From the NCBI RefSeq assembly GCF_021560175.1, contig NZ_CP091110.1, positions 3,090,001 to 3,154,000 of the forward strand: a DNA stretch of 64,000 bases, in the 5' to 3' direction. Within the stretch, counting starts at the first letter, position 1. Each line of letters opens with the position of its first letter. Below, one piece after another: positions 17,457-25,648 of the stretch. The notes under the pieces were generated by a model. It saw only the letters and a list, made by a program, of their open reading frames with translations, was not told where the DNA came from and made no database searches. The translations under genes and the position numbers were made by a program. This DNA comes from Neobacillus drentensis (GTDB lineage Bacteria > Bacillota > Bacilli > Bacillales > Cytobacillaceae).

Positions 17457-17803
17457 ATCATGGGGACGGTTCTCTTGCTTCTTTCTTGGGATTTTTCGTA
17501 AATGGATGGAATCGACAATTGATTAATAATGTCATTCAAACAGTGTCAGTGAGCTTACAACCAGAAACTCCAAAATAAACAGTGGAGTTGTAAATATTGG
17601 GTGTAAATAGTAGAAGTGGTGCTGTACAGTACACTTTATTTTCGCCATCCTTTCAAAGTTGTATGAGAGAAACTTTTAAGATGTAATAGACCATTTTAAC
17701 AAGATTGAAGGAAATGCTGCCAATCTTGCTAAAATGATATTAAAAAGTTACCAAAACCATTAAAATACTTTTGAAAAGTGTCAGGACCCCTGCTCGTTAA
17801 TAA
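17457..17803. other. Intergenic region, no gene seen
   Basis: This 347-base stretch lies between the convergent germination operon and DUF2515 gene. It contains a 'ggggacggttctcttgc' block near 17462, a motif often seen between genes in Bacillaceae, and several short imperfect repeats. I see no open frame with a ribosome binding site and no clear terminator. Confidence 0.5.
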
Positions 17804-18943
17804 TTATTCTTCTTCTCGTAACAGTAGGGCTTCCTTCGCCATTACTGCAAGTTCAATGGTTTCAATGGTTTTGCAATAATTAGGTAAAATCTCACCATTC
17901 AAACTGACTTCTTCATGAATATAATCCAGAACATGCCAATCCTCAAACCAATCTCCGCTCTCCGCCTCTTCATGCGGGGTATTCGGCCAGGCGTATTTTA
18001 AAGGCGGGCTGTACAGCCTTAATGCACCCTTTCTCAACATGCAATTCTTGACCCGCCGCTTATAGAGGGAGCGGGGAAAAGATTCATTGACATCATTATA
18101 TAAATCGGGCCAATAATCTTTCCGTGAGCCTGTGTGAGGGTGGTCATGTGCCCATTTCAAGACCCCCGCTAGAATATTTTCACGCCCAAACAGAAGGGAA
18201 TATAACTTTTTTCCAAATAAAATTCTTTCGTGGAGCGAAGTGAAATACCGAGAGGTGGCGCCTGCAAGTGACGTTTTCTCCTCTTTTTCGCCGGCACAGT
18301 AGGGAAAAAGAATGTTATTCAGGCGCAAAAAATCATGCATTTTAAAGCTGACCGTACCTGTAACGGTTTTCTTGAAATGATTATTTTGAACCAATCTTTT
18401 TTCCAAATAGCTTTGTTCATTGATCACCGTCGCAATCGCCAATGTATAGCAATCCCCACTGTGCCAAAAATAACGCCAGATCGTTTCCATGAAGGTTGAC
18501 GTGTGAAAAAAAGGTAAAAGATGGAACATTTCTTGGTTACTCCTCACACTCAGGTCATAAACCAAAAATTGAGGAAACACATCTTGAAAAATCAACCAGC
18601 TGCCGTGTTCCAAAAAGGAAAAGAAAGCTTTCTGATCTCTTTCAGGCAGAAGTTTTGTCAGCAATTCCCCTTTTAAATCCGTCATGTTCCATCCGACGTT
18701 TCGCGATACCATATGTCCGAGAAGGGCCCAATGGATTTCAGGGTGCTGAAGGTAAAACTGAAAATAAGCTTGCGTCCGTGTTACATTGTTTTGGTTAAGC
18801 TGCTTCGTCTGTTCTCTTATATGGTGAATACATTGTTTATCGTTTTCTGATAAACAGGGAGGAAGACCGGAAGATTTCTTTTTCAGCTTATTTTTTAATT
18901 CTTTTTTTACATCTGAGAAAGAGTCCAGCAAAAACGGCATCAT
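17804..18943 (-). CDS. DUF2515 family protein (YppC-like)
   Basis: The 379-residue product resembles the Bacillus DUF2515 family ('NVTRTQAYFQFYLQHPEIHWALLGHMVSRN' in pieces, 'GWNMTDLKGELL', 'GSWLIFQDVFPQFLVYD', 'WPNTPHEEAESGDWFEDW'). The function of this family is unknown. There is no signal peptide or clear membrane helix. Two adjacent ATG codons could serve as start; the GAAAGG site is only a few bases away, so the exact start is open. It is divergently transcribed from the hopanoid-type cyclase gene, leaving about 110 bases for both promoters. A link in sporulation is possible but inferred only from this neighbourhood. Confidence 0.78.
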   Translation of the reverse strand: MMPFLLDSFSDVKKELKNKLKKKSSGLPPCLSENDKQCIHHIREQTKQLNQNNVTRTQAYFQFYLQHPEIHWALLGHMVSRNVGWNMTDLKGELLTKLLPERDQKAFFSFLEHGSWLIFQDVFPQFLVYDLSVRSNQEMFHLLPFFHTSTFMETIWRYFWHSGDCYTLAIATVINEQSYLEKRLVQNNHFKKTVTGTVSFKMHDFLRLNNILFPYCAGEKEEKTSLAGATSRYFTSLHERILFGKKLYSLLFGRENILAGVLKWAHDHPHTGSRKDYWPDLYNDVNESFPRSLYKRRVKNCMLRKGALRLYSPPLKYAWPNTPHEEAESGDWFEDWHVLDYIHEEVSLNGEILPNYCKTIETIELAVMAKEALLLREEE

Positions 18944-19056
18944 CCTTTCTCAACGTTCATTTTGCGTGCATCGGTCATCCCCATCATTGGAATGCATATT
19001 CAAATTGCTCACGGAATATGAATACAAAGATGAAGATAGGGGAGAGGATGGGTCAT

Positions 19057-20961
19057 ATGAAACATCGGATCTATCAGGAAATGAACAGAATCGCTGATCA
19101 GTTAATCCAGGACCAATCAGAGGACGGGGCCTGGCATTATCCATTCGAAACCGGGATCGCAACGGACTGCACTATGATTATCTTATTACGGACATTGGAG
19201 ATAGATGATGAGGAGTTCATAAAAGAATTGGTGAAACGGATCGCCGGAAAACAGCAGGAAGATGGCTCCTGGAAGCTGTTTCATGATGAAAAAAAGGGAA
19301 ATCTGACCTCCACTGTAGAAGCTTATTATGCCCTTCTTTATTCTGGTTACCGGAATCGAAAAGACCCGGAAATCCAGGCTGCAAGACGGTTTATTCTGGC
19401 CAACGGAGGGGCTGCGGAGGTTCATATGTTTTTGAAAATCATGTTGGCCTTAACAGGACAATGTGCGTGGCCGCACTTCCCGATTAATATTGAAGTAATG
19501 CTTTTACCAGACTCTTTTCCCATCAATCTTTTTGACCTCTCCGTGTACGGAAGAGCGAACATAATCCCTTTTTTGATTCTCGCCAATACGAATTTTCGTA
19601 AGAGAACACCTCGATCGCCCAATCTCTCCGATTTATTTCAAAAAAAAGCGGTTCGTTTTTTTACAGAGGAACAAACAGAAGAAGCCCGCTCGGTGATCAA
19701 ATGGGTGAAACAGGGGATTAAGGGTCTGAAATCCCATGTAAATCTTCGCGAATTGTCCTTATATCGTGCCGAAAAATATATGCTGGACCGAATCGAACCA
19801 GACGGCACTTATTTAAATTATTTCAGCACGACTTCTCTGATGATTTTTGCCTTACTGGCGAGGGGGTATCCAACTACACATCCGGTGATTACGCGTGCCA
19901 TACAAGGATTAAAAGCGATGACCTGCCGCATTGACGGAGAACTTCACTGCCAGTACACGACGGCAACGGTCTGGAATACGACTTTAATTAATTATGCTCT
20001 GCAAGAATCCGGGATTTCTTACTCATCCAACACGGTCCAAAAGGCAAATGATTACATTCTCTCCCGTCAGCATCTCAAATACGGGGATTGGGTCATTCAT
20101 GAACCGAACCTGTTACCGGGTGGCTGGGGGTTTGCGGACTTGAATACCATTCACCCAGATATTGACGATACCACCGTTGCACTGAGGTCCATACGTACGT
20201 TGGCCAAAAACCAAGTGAATTGCCGGCAGGCATGGGATCGAGGAATAAACTGGCTCATTTCCATGCAAAACAAGGACGGAGGTTGGGCGGCATTCGAAAA
20301 GAATGTGAATAAGAAACTGTTGAATTTGTTACCGATCGAGGGTGGAAAGGATTTATTGATTGATCCGTCGACGGTTGATTTAACGGGAAGGACCTTAGAG
20401 TTCTTCGGAAACTATACCCATTTGGATCTTCACCATCCCATGGTGAAAGATGCGATTCGTTGGCTGTTGCGGCAGCAAAATGCAGATGGTTCCTGGGTGG
20501 GGCGATGGGGCGTGTATATTTATGGCACATGGGCGGCTGTAACGGGATTGGTTGCCGTTGGCGTTTCTCCGAATCATCCAGCAATTCAAAAGGCTCTAAC
20601 TTGGCTGCAGAAAATTCAGAATCCCGATGGTGGCTGGGGAGAATCCTGTAAAAGTGATATCAAAAACTGTTATGTGCCGTTGGGCGAAAGTACGCGCACT
20701 CATACCGCTTGGGCCCTTGACACCCTCATCACGGCCGCCACTGTCGTTACGCCTGAAATTGAAAAAGGTGCCGCTTTTTTAGTGGATAAGAAGGAAAAAG
20801 AGTGGACGACGGCCTACCCAAAAGGGAGGGGAATGGCAGGGTCTTTTTATCTTAATTATCATTGTTATGAATATGTTTTCCCATTGCTTGCCCTGTCCCA
20901 TTATCAAAAATTGGCTGGCGGGCAGCTCCTAGATGCTGAGTCACATAAGGATATTACTTAA
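19057..20961 (+). CDS. sqhC: Squalene-hopene / sporulenol cyclase
   Basis: This class II terpene cyclase of about 634 residues carries the catalytic acid motif D-x-D-D as 'DIDDTT' (Asp368, Asp370, Asp371). Several QW repeats stabilise the alpha-barrel fold, for example 'QNKDGGWAAF', 'QNADGSWVGRWG' and 'QNPDGGWGES'. Enzymes of this family cyclise squalene to hopene. In B. subtilis SqhC instead cyclises tetraprenyl-beta-curcumene to sporulenol in spores, and the Bacillaceae context favours that reading, though sequence alone does not decide. I chose the ATG at 19057 because GGAGAGG (19041-19047) is nine bases upstream; in-frame ATGs at 19048 and 19018 are possible. The enzyme is monotopic on the inner membrane face. 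Confidence 0.9.
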   Translation: MKHRIYQEMNRIADQLIQDQSEDGAWHYPFETGIATDCTMIILLRTLEIDDEEFIKELVKRIAGKQQEDGSWKLFHDEKKGNLTSTVEAYYALLYSGYRNRKDPEIQAARRFILANGGAAEVHMFLKIMLALTGQCAWPHFPINIEVMLLPDSFPINLFDLSVYGRANIIPFLILANTNFRKRTPRSPNLSDLFQKKAVRFFTEEQTEEARSVIKWVKQGIKGLKSHVNLRELSLYRAEKYMLDRIEPDGTYLNYFSTTSLMIFALLARGYPTTHPVITRAIQGLKAMTCRIDGELHCQYTTATVWNTTLINYALQESGISYSSNTVQKANDYILSRQHLKYGDWVIHEPNLLPGGWGFADLNTIHPDIDDTTVALRSIRTLAKNQVNCRQAWDRGINWLISMQNKDGGWAAFEKNVNKKLLNLLPIEGGKDLLIDPSTVDLTGRTLEFFGNYTHLDLHHPMVKDAIRWLLRQQNADGSWVGRWGVYIYGTWAAVTGLVAVGVSPNHPAIQKALTWLQKIQNPDGGWGESCKSDIKNCYVPLGESTRTHTAWALDTLITAATVVTPEIEKGAAFLVDKKEKEWTTAYPKGRGMAGSFYLNYHCYEYVFPLLALSHYQKLAGGQLLDAESHKDIT

Positions 20962-21099
20962 GGCCTTGTCTATTCAAAAAATCTCTTGCGTGACCTTGGG
21001 CATATTTTTCTATCCTGTCCCATAAAATGAACCAACCAAAACAGACGGTAGGCTTTGGGATTAGCGAAATCATGCCAACTAAAAGGGGGTAGGCAGAAG

Positions 21100-21645
21100 A
21101 TGCTAGGGGCGCTCCACCAATTTTTGAATCTTAACCTATTAATTTGGTTGTTTCCGATCATTTTTATTTTCCATGACTTAGAAGAGATCATGACGATTGA
21201 ATCTTTCATGGCTGCACACAAAGACAAAAATTCGAAAAGGAACTTCGTCGAACTAACGATAAGAATGAGGAAAAAATCAGGTTCGACCGCTGCCCAGCTT
21301 GCTGTTTCGGCTACATGGATTTTACTGTTTATCTCATTCACTACCGTGATGACCGCCCATTTCTCATCGAACGGAAGGGGTTTTCTTTTATTTACAGCGA
21401 TTCTTAATTTATTTGTTTTGCAGGCATTCATGCATATGGTTCAAACGATTATGTTCAGGGGCTACACGCCTGGCATCCTAACGTCCCTGTTCCTCCTTGT
21501 CCCTTACTGCCTCGCAACCTACTATTTTTTAGTCGAAGAGAGACAGCTGGACTGGCATTTGCTAGTCACCAGTCTGCCGGTTAGTTTGATCATGATTCTG
21601 GTTTTCCTCGTTGGAAATCTTTTGGGCCGTTATTTTATTCGATAA
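21100..21645 (+). CDS. HXXEE domain membrane protein
   Basis: The roughly 181-residue integral membrane protein has about five hydrophobic helices. Near the N terminus it has 'FIFHDLEEIMT', the His-x-x-Glu-Glu signature that names the HXXEE family (PF13787). The function of the family is unknown, although the conserved acidic/His set suggests metal binding or hydrolysis in the membrane. The start at 21100 is set by the strong site AAAGGGGGT nine bases upstream. It follows the cyclase gene by about 140 bases in the same direction and may share its transcript. Confidence 0.75.
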   Translation: MLGALHQFLNLNLLIWLFPIIFIFHDLEEIMTIESFMAAHKDKNSKRNFVELTIRMRKKSGSTAAQLAVSATWILLFISFTTVMTAHFSSNGRGFLLFTAILNLFVLQAFMHMVQTIMFRGYTPGILTSLFLLVPYCLATYYFLVEERQLDWHLLVTSLPVSLIMILVFLVGNLLGRYFIR

Positions 21646-21689
21646 CTGGCCAGGTCTTTTTTATATAAACCTATTTGATAATAAAAAAC

Positions 21690-21768
21690 TTGATATAAAT
21701 CAAGGAAATAGCCACTCATCTCCCGTATGATAAAAATGTATTTACGAATGAGAATGATAATCAGCTTA
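21690..21768 (+). promoter_or_regulatory. Composite Fnr / Fur promoter of the PAS gene
   Basis: TTGAT-ATAA-ATCAA (21690-21703, centre 21696.5) is a perfect match to the Fnr consensus palindrome. A -10 element TATGAT lies at 21726-21731, which puts the palindrome at about -41.5, the class II activator position. A Fur-like 19-mer starting GAGAATGATAATC spans 21750-21768 (14 of 19 to the classical Fur box), just inside the predicted transcript. Spacing is identical to the promoters at 59.6 and 60.9 kb. Confidence 0.8.
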
Positions 21769-21814
21769 TAAGAGTTAGTTTATTAAATGATATGATTACA
21801 AGGGAGATTTAAAA

Positions 21815-22291
21815 ATGTCTGAAGAAAAATTATCGGATTTAATTAGTCCTGAAGCTGTGATTAATTTTGAAACCGGTGCGATTAAAGCAAGCACGTTGGA
21901 TTCAATCATAAACCTTTTGCCATTTGAAATGGGCTTTTGCGATGCCAACGATATTTTCCGCTGGTATTCAAATAATCCAAACCGCGTCCATGGTCGCCGT
22001 AAAGAAGCGATTGGTCGGCCTGTGCTTGAGCTTCACCCAAAAGTGGCTCACCACGTTGAAAAATTGTTGAATGATTTCCGTTCCGGAACACGCGACGAAT
22101 GGGAATTTTGGTTTCCAAAACGCACCGGTGAATCAGGTCAGATTTACCAAAAGTTTATGGCCGTACGTGATGAAAATGGAAAATACCTTGGCTGTATGGA
22201 TGTGACTGTTAATATCAACCTTTTTCAAGGAAAAGAAGGAAAAAATACTCCTGAAACGATTGACGAATTTAAAGCAGTTAAGCCTAACTAA
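21815..22291 (+). CDS. Stand-alone PAS domain protein, DUF438 C-terminal type
   Basis: The 158-residue soluble protein has a PAS domain across about residues 28-140 ('LPFEMGFCDANDIFRWYS', 'AIGRPVLELHPK', 'VEKLLNDFRSGTRDEWEFW', 'FMAVRDENGKYLGCMDVT'). The closest family I recognise is the PAS part at the C terminus of DUF438 hemerythrin-like proteins, here without the other domains. Such PAS domains may bind heme or another cofactor; His residues occur in 'LHPKVAHHVEK', but cofactor binding is not shown. The gene has its own Fnr-type and Fur-like sites and ends in a terminator, so it is a single-gene unit. The start follows AAGGGAG. Its likely setting is the response to low oxygen, nitric oxide or iron. 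Confidence 0.8.
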   Translation: MSEEKLSDLISPEAVINFETGAIKASTLDSIINLLPFEMGFCDANDIFRWYSNNPNRVHGRRKEAIGRPVLELHPKVAHHVEKLLNDFRSGTRDEWEFWFPKRTGESGQIYQKFMAVRDENGKYLGCMDVTVNINLFQGKEGKNTPETIDEFKAVKPN

Positions 22292-22326
22292 TAAAAAAGT
22301 ACTTCCCATTTGAGAAGCTGCTTAAG

Positions 22327-22365
22327 AACACATTGAATTCCCCATTTCAATGTGTTTTCTTTTTC
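22327..22365 (+). terminator. Terminator after the PAS gene
   Basis: AACACATTGAA (22327-22337) pairs with TTCAATGTGTT (22346-22356), followed by a T-rich run. Confidence 0.85.
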
Positions 22366-22507
22366 ATAGACTGTAGTTTATGAAATAAAGTTCCTCCCAC
22401 GGACTTATCCATTTTTCACTTGTTTTTTTGCTTATTAATACAACTACTGCTAGATTTTGTTAAATCATGTCCCTGAATATTTTTATTTGTCGCACGAGGA
22501 GTATGTT

Positions 22508-22804
22508 GGAAAATATGGATATGATTATATATAGAGCGATATCAATTATCCATTTAACATTTTATTAGAAATCAGTTAATGTTTTGATAACAAAGAGCGG
22601 AGGTGCTTTATGTAAGAACAATTAAATAAAATTCTTTCAGAACTACAACATATTGGTACTGGTCAAAAGGAATTAATAAGCCGCACTGTTAATATAGAAA
22701 AGGGGCACCAAGAGATAAAAGATATTATTAAACACACTGCTACACTCATGACTGAAAATTTCACAACTATCAGAAGAGACATTAAAACATTTTACAACGA
22801 ATGA
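22508..22804 (+). pseudogene. Decayed copy of the zinc-ribbon / coiled-coil gene pair
   Basis: This stretch is a degraded duplicate of 44.49-45.5 kb. First comes the last part of the zinc-ribbon gene ('gaaaatatggatatgatt', equivalent to its final codons), then the same spacer and the ribosome site GAGGTGCTTT. An ATG at 22610 follows but is immediately succeeded by TAA where the intact copy has GAA. The remaining frame reads like the intact coiled-coil protein ('EQLNKILSELQHIGTGQKEL') but keeps only one of the many 14-residue repeats before the conserved 'IKDIIKHTATLMTENFTTI' tail. A frameshift comes near 22790, then stop. So both genes are lost here by start-proximal nonsense, internal deletion and frameshift. 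Confidence 0.85.
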
Positions 22805-22868
22805 TGAATTAGAAAAGAATGATAAATGAGCCCGGTCTCCTAATTTTAAAAAGGAAGATGAAGACGAA

Positions 22869-23204
22869 ATGGGAAGAAGCAAGAAATCAAAAGAAGAGAG
22901 AAAGCGAGACAGAGAGATTGTCGAGAGGTATCATCAAAAACTGACGGAAGACTCGCTGGAATTATTATATTCAGACTTTTTGGGATGGAAGAAGGGCAAA
23001 CTGCCTTATTATGATCTAACCGAAAAGATTCATGAATTTCACAAGAAAAATCAAAAGATTTGGTCTATGTTTAACTATAACGGATGGGATCATGAATTTC
23101 TCATTTTTCAGGCAAAAAAAGAATTAAATCTATTGGAAGAGGGGGATAAAGAGCAATATGCCATTTGGCTGGATGATATCGATGGAAATAAATTCAATTC
23201 ATGA
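22869..23204 (+). CDS. Small charged protein of unknown function
   Basis: The 111-residue product is rich in Lys, Glu and aromatic residues ('KKSKEERKRDREIVERYHQK', 'DFLGWKKGKLPYYDLTEKIHEFHKKNQ', 'WDHEFLIFQAKKELNL'). There is no signal peptide, membrane helix or known motif that I recognise. The start at 22869 has only a weak AGGAAGATGAAGAC region upstream. It lies just downstream of the decayed coiled-coil copy and is closed by the hairpin of a dispersed repeat. It is likely real because the frame ends cleanly at a terminator and composition is protein-like, but no function can be assigned. Confidence 0.55.
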   Translation: MGRSKKSKEERKRDREIVERYHQKLTEDSLELLYSDFLGWKKGKLPYYDLTEKIHEFHKKNQKIWSMFNYNGWDHEFLIFQAKKELNLLEEGDKEQYAIWLDDIDGNKFNS

Positions 23205-23372
23205 TTTTTTAGCTGCCAGATCCAATGACTATGCATCACTAACCATTGAATCTGGCAGCTAAATATTTTATAGAAAGAAAAACGCCATTTTTTGCATTGG
23301 AACTTTAAGAATAGCACAATGATATTTAAGAATTAACCTTAAATATGGACCTAGATTTCAGGTTCTTAATCC
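23205..23372. repeat. Dispersed 165-bp intergenic repeat, copy A (with terminator hairpin)
   Basis: The core is an 18-bp stem, 23210-23227 with 23244-23261 (TAGCTGCCAGAT...ATCTGGCAGCTA), around the loop 'actatgcatcactaac'. The flanking 100 bases ('ggaactttaag', 'aagaattaacc', 'gacctagatttca') match copy B at 31563-31733 in order and spacing. The hairpin probably terminates the upstream small gene. The right end touches the stop codon of the peptidase remnant. Confidence 0.75.
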
Positions 23373-23899
23373 ATTAAAGCAACAACCTTTTGTTTGATTA
23401 ATTGATGATGCAAAACCGATTCCGCAAACAGCACCGTTTCAAATGTTGACTTGTAATCGACCGTTTCAGTGGACTTATGTTCATTTGGGTAGCCGCCTGA
23501 TAGATTTACTGATGGGATTCCAATTTCAGCAAAAACCAAAGCATCACTAACACCGCCCGGAGTTATTTTCCAATCCTGCATACCAGCTAATTTTCCCGCC
23601 TCTTCAAACAACTTTCCATACTCATCCGGGCAAAAAGGAAAATAAAAGCTCAATGATGTAACAATATCCCTGTTTCCCCGGCAGTCAATGATAATGGCGG
23701 CATCTACATCTTCTATAAAATCCTGGTCAATTCCACGTGAGCCTTGGCAGCCAGTTTCCTCCTCAACGGTAAAAGCTACTTTAATCGTTCCTCTAAAATT
23801 GGTCTTTTGAACTCTGGATAGTATCTCAAGAATGGCTGCAACCCCAGCCCGGTCATCTGCTCCAAGAATCCCTTCAGAACTTTTTAAAATGGTACCATC
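23366..23899 (-). pseudogene. M20/M28-type metallopeptidase, 5' truncated
   Basis: The open frame covers only the last 177 residues of a zinc aminopeptidase-like enzyme. It shows 'EGILGADDRAGVAAILEIL' (metal-bridging Asp), 'VEEETGCQGSRG' (catalytic and metal Glu) and the C-terminal 'NEHKSTETVDY' with the last metal His. Upstream of 'DGTILKSSEG' there is a TAA stop (23900-23902) and then unrelated sequence, so the N-terminal part with the first metal ligand is gone. The next upstream DNA on this strand is another gene. The fragment cannot encode a working peptidase. M20 (peptidase T-like), M28 or M42 cannot be separated with certainty. Confidence 0.75.
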
Positions 23900-23930
23900 T
23901 TAGTCTGATCCCCCATTAGTTTTTTTCATT

Positions 23931-24371
23931 TTAATAGTTTTTTTGAAGCATTTTTTCTAATTCACGGATTTTATCATAGGAATTTAGTAATTTTTCTGGT
24001 ACCAAGGTTCTGCCATAATTCCAGGCATTAGATTCTATTTTGGCTAGAAGCTGTGCTTTTTTTTCATCCCCAAAATACTTTAAAACTCTTAAATCATGTT
24101 TGTTGTTCTTAAAAGCTAAATAATATCCAAGCTGATGATAGAGAATAAGTTTAACACAGTCTTCATCTGTCTCTTTAATCTTAAAGTTAATATTCGCTAT
24201 GTATCCATTAATTTTTAAATAGTTAAACTTAATTGTAGTAGTTGATACGTTAAAACTCATAGGTGCGGGAAGGTTATTGTTAAATTCATAATCAACAGTT
24301 AATTTGTGTTCTTGCAATGTATTTTCAATTATTTTTTCAATATCTCTTATATAGAGCATCTTATCAATCAC
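23931..24371 (-). CDS. Zincin-like protein with degenerate HExxH motif
   Basis: This 146-residue small soluble protein contains 'LILYHQLGYYLAF' at about residues 75-87. The spacing and context are those of the HELGHYL metalloprotease motif of ImmA/IrrE-like proteins, but the catalytic Glu is Gln and the second His is Tyr. The rest is predicted mixed alpha/beta and then helical ('KLLNSYDKIRELEKMLQKNY'). If functional it would not be a protease of the usual type; a regulatory or immunity role or gene decay are both possible. The GTG at 24371 or ATG at 24359 may be the start; GAAAGG is nearby on the minus strand. It lies in a zone rich in broken genes. Confidence 0.5.
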   Translation of the reverse strand: MIDKMLYIRDIEKIIENTLQEHKLTVDYEFNNNLPAPMSFNVSTTTIKFNYLKINGYIANINFKIKETDEDCVKLILYHQLGYYLAFKNNKHDLRVLKYFGDEKKAQLLAKIESNAWNYGRTLVPEKLLNSYDKIRELEKMLQKNY

Positions 24372-24630
24372 GACCTTTCAACATCTTCTCCTTTTTATTT
24401 TTCAGAAATAATGATGAAAGTAAATCCTACTATGTTCCTTTATACTTTTTTCCTAGCGCGAATGAGTCGATAAACTTAAAAATACTGAAAAATGCTTATC
24501 TGTTTTATAAAAAAATTTTTACAACCATTTAGGAAAGAATATTTTTTTGAAGTATCAAATAGTCTACATTATCATTTTGAGCGGAATGCAAAGATTACTT
24601 GGATACAATAATCTAATATTTAATCGCATA

Positions 24631-24666
24631 AAAATAAGCCTCTCCTTGTTGGGAGGCTTTATTTGC
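24631..24666 (-). terminator. Terminator of the DUF898-like remnant
   Basis: AAGCCTCTCC / GGGAGGCTT with flanking A and T runs; on the minus strand it follows directly after the stop codon of the decayed membrane gene. Confidence 0.65.
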
Positions 24667-24960
24667 TATTCAACAAATACTGTATGTTTTACTTTCCATT
24701 TTTCCATTGCAATAAACAACCAAAAGCTAGTGTGATAATGCACAATAACCACCATTTTATCCAGGTTCCAAACAATCCGATGGCTGACCCATTAAAGGCT
24801 AATCTTCTTCCATTTATCACCGTATGTCTTGTTTTCCTTTCTAATATCATCGTAATGGCCTAAGGATAACAAATTCCAAATGTGCAAATAGGTACAATTC
24901 CCCCTAAAATAGTCCAACCCCCCTCTCGAATGAGACGGGCAGCTTGTTTTTGTTTAGGAA
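24666..24960 (-). pseudogene. DUF898/YjgN-like membrane protein, decayed
   Basis: Read on the minus strand the sequence gives 'WTILGGIVPICTFGICYP', then an in-frame stop, then 'RHTVINGRRLAFNGSAIGLFGTWIKWWLL'. A shift of frame near 24710 is needed to reach the tail 'ALEKWKVKHTVFVE' and stop at 24666-24668. The 'GRRLxFxG...LFGxWIKWWLL...EKWKxKHT' pattern is that of DUF898-type membrane proteins. One nonsense codon and one frameshift show it is not functional. A second, internally deleted relic of the same family lies at 36148-36239. Confidence 0.7.
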
Positions 24961-25151
24961 ATTATAAATTTCTCGGAATAAACAAAAAAAGATTCTTGCA
25001 ATATATTTTTACTAAGAAACAATAATTAATAAGAAGATTTGATAAGAACATAAGTTCTCTTTTTACTAGGAATATGATAAACTAGTAAAGCAATAGAATA
25101 GGATTTCTCAAGGGTGGTCGGCCACTCCCAACAGAAAGGGGGTGATGCTGA

Positions 25152-25235
25152 ATGACAGTTTATGAAACCTTAGTGATTACGATTACTTTTGCAAGTCTAA
25201 TCGTAGCTGTACTGTCATTTAAATCAAAAAAATAA
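25152..25235 (+). CDS. Holin-like toxin peptide (type I toxin-antitoxin)
   Basis: The 27-residue peptide 'MTVYETLVITITFASLIVAV' plus 'LSFKSKK' has one membrane helix and a basic tail, the pattern of the 'putative holin-like toxin' family (PF16935 type) in Firmicutes. Expression is expected to depolarise the membrane. The gene has an extremely strong ribosome site, AAAGGGGGTGA, six bases before the ATG. The 3' untranslated region ends at a strong hairpin (25312-25341), and the opposite strand holds a probable antisense RNA. Such peptides are usually silenced by the antisense RNA. It is too short for ordinary gene finders. Confidence is high for the gene, moderate for toxicity. Confidence 0.85.
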   Translation: MTVYETLVITITFASLIVAVLSFKSKK

Positions 25236-25361
25236 TCCACCCTTGAGTTCACATGCTCTGGTGGATTATTCCTGCCTAGTCGATTGCCATTAGAGGGAAC
25301 CGTCTATTGCTAGACCGGACATGTTGCTGCATGTCTGGTCTTTTTTAATTTATTCATTATT
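25228..25361 (-). ncRNA. Probable antisense antitoxin RNA
   Basis: On the minus strand a good promoter is visible: TTTACG (25391-25396), 17-bp spacer, TATAAT (25368-25373), predicting a start near 25361. Transcription would run back over the toxin mRNA 3' region and meet a stem AATAATCCACC / GGTGGATTATT followed by TTTTTT at about 25228-25270. The predicted RNA is about 130 nt and overlaps the toxin stop codon and 3' region, as in known convergent type I systems. Prediction from sequence only. Confidence 0.65.
25312..25346 (+). terminator. Terminator of the toxin mRNA
   Basis: AGACCGGACATG (25312-25323) pairs with CATGTCTGGTCT (25330-25341), loop TTGCTG, then a T run. The same hairpin sits in the relic at 434-467. 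Confidence 0.85.
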
Positions 25362-25648
25362 ATTCCTATTATAACTAATTTCTATAGTATCGTAAAACTT
25401 TTCATCAAAATCTTTCTAAAATGGGATCGTAAGGCGTAAAGGACCGGAGCAAGGAATATTAAAGGCTGCCAATTTCTTTAATGTAATGAGATTGGTTGTA
25501 CGGGGCTTTTTTTAAACAATTGGTAGAACTATTTATGATTCATGAAAAATAATTGAACGTTGGTAATAATTTAAATTTTACAGTCTCCGTCACCTTATTT
25601 AATATATAGATAGGGTTATTGTAAGTAAGTTTAAAAAGGAAGTGGACC

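Noticed and set aside
17462-17478. 'ggggacggttctcttgc' block as a mobile-element end
   Set aside because: Such blocks are common between Bacillaceae genes, but no partner end, inverted repeat or transposase is near.
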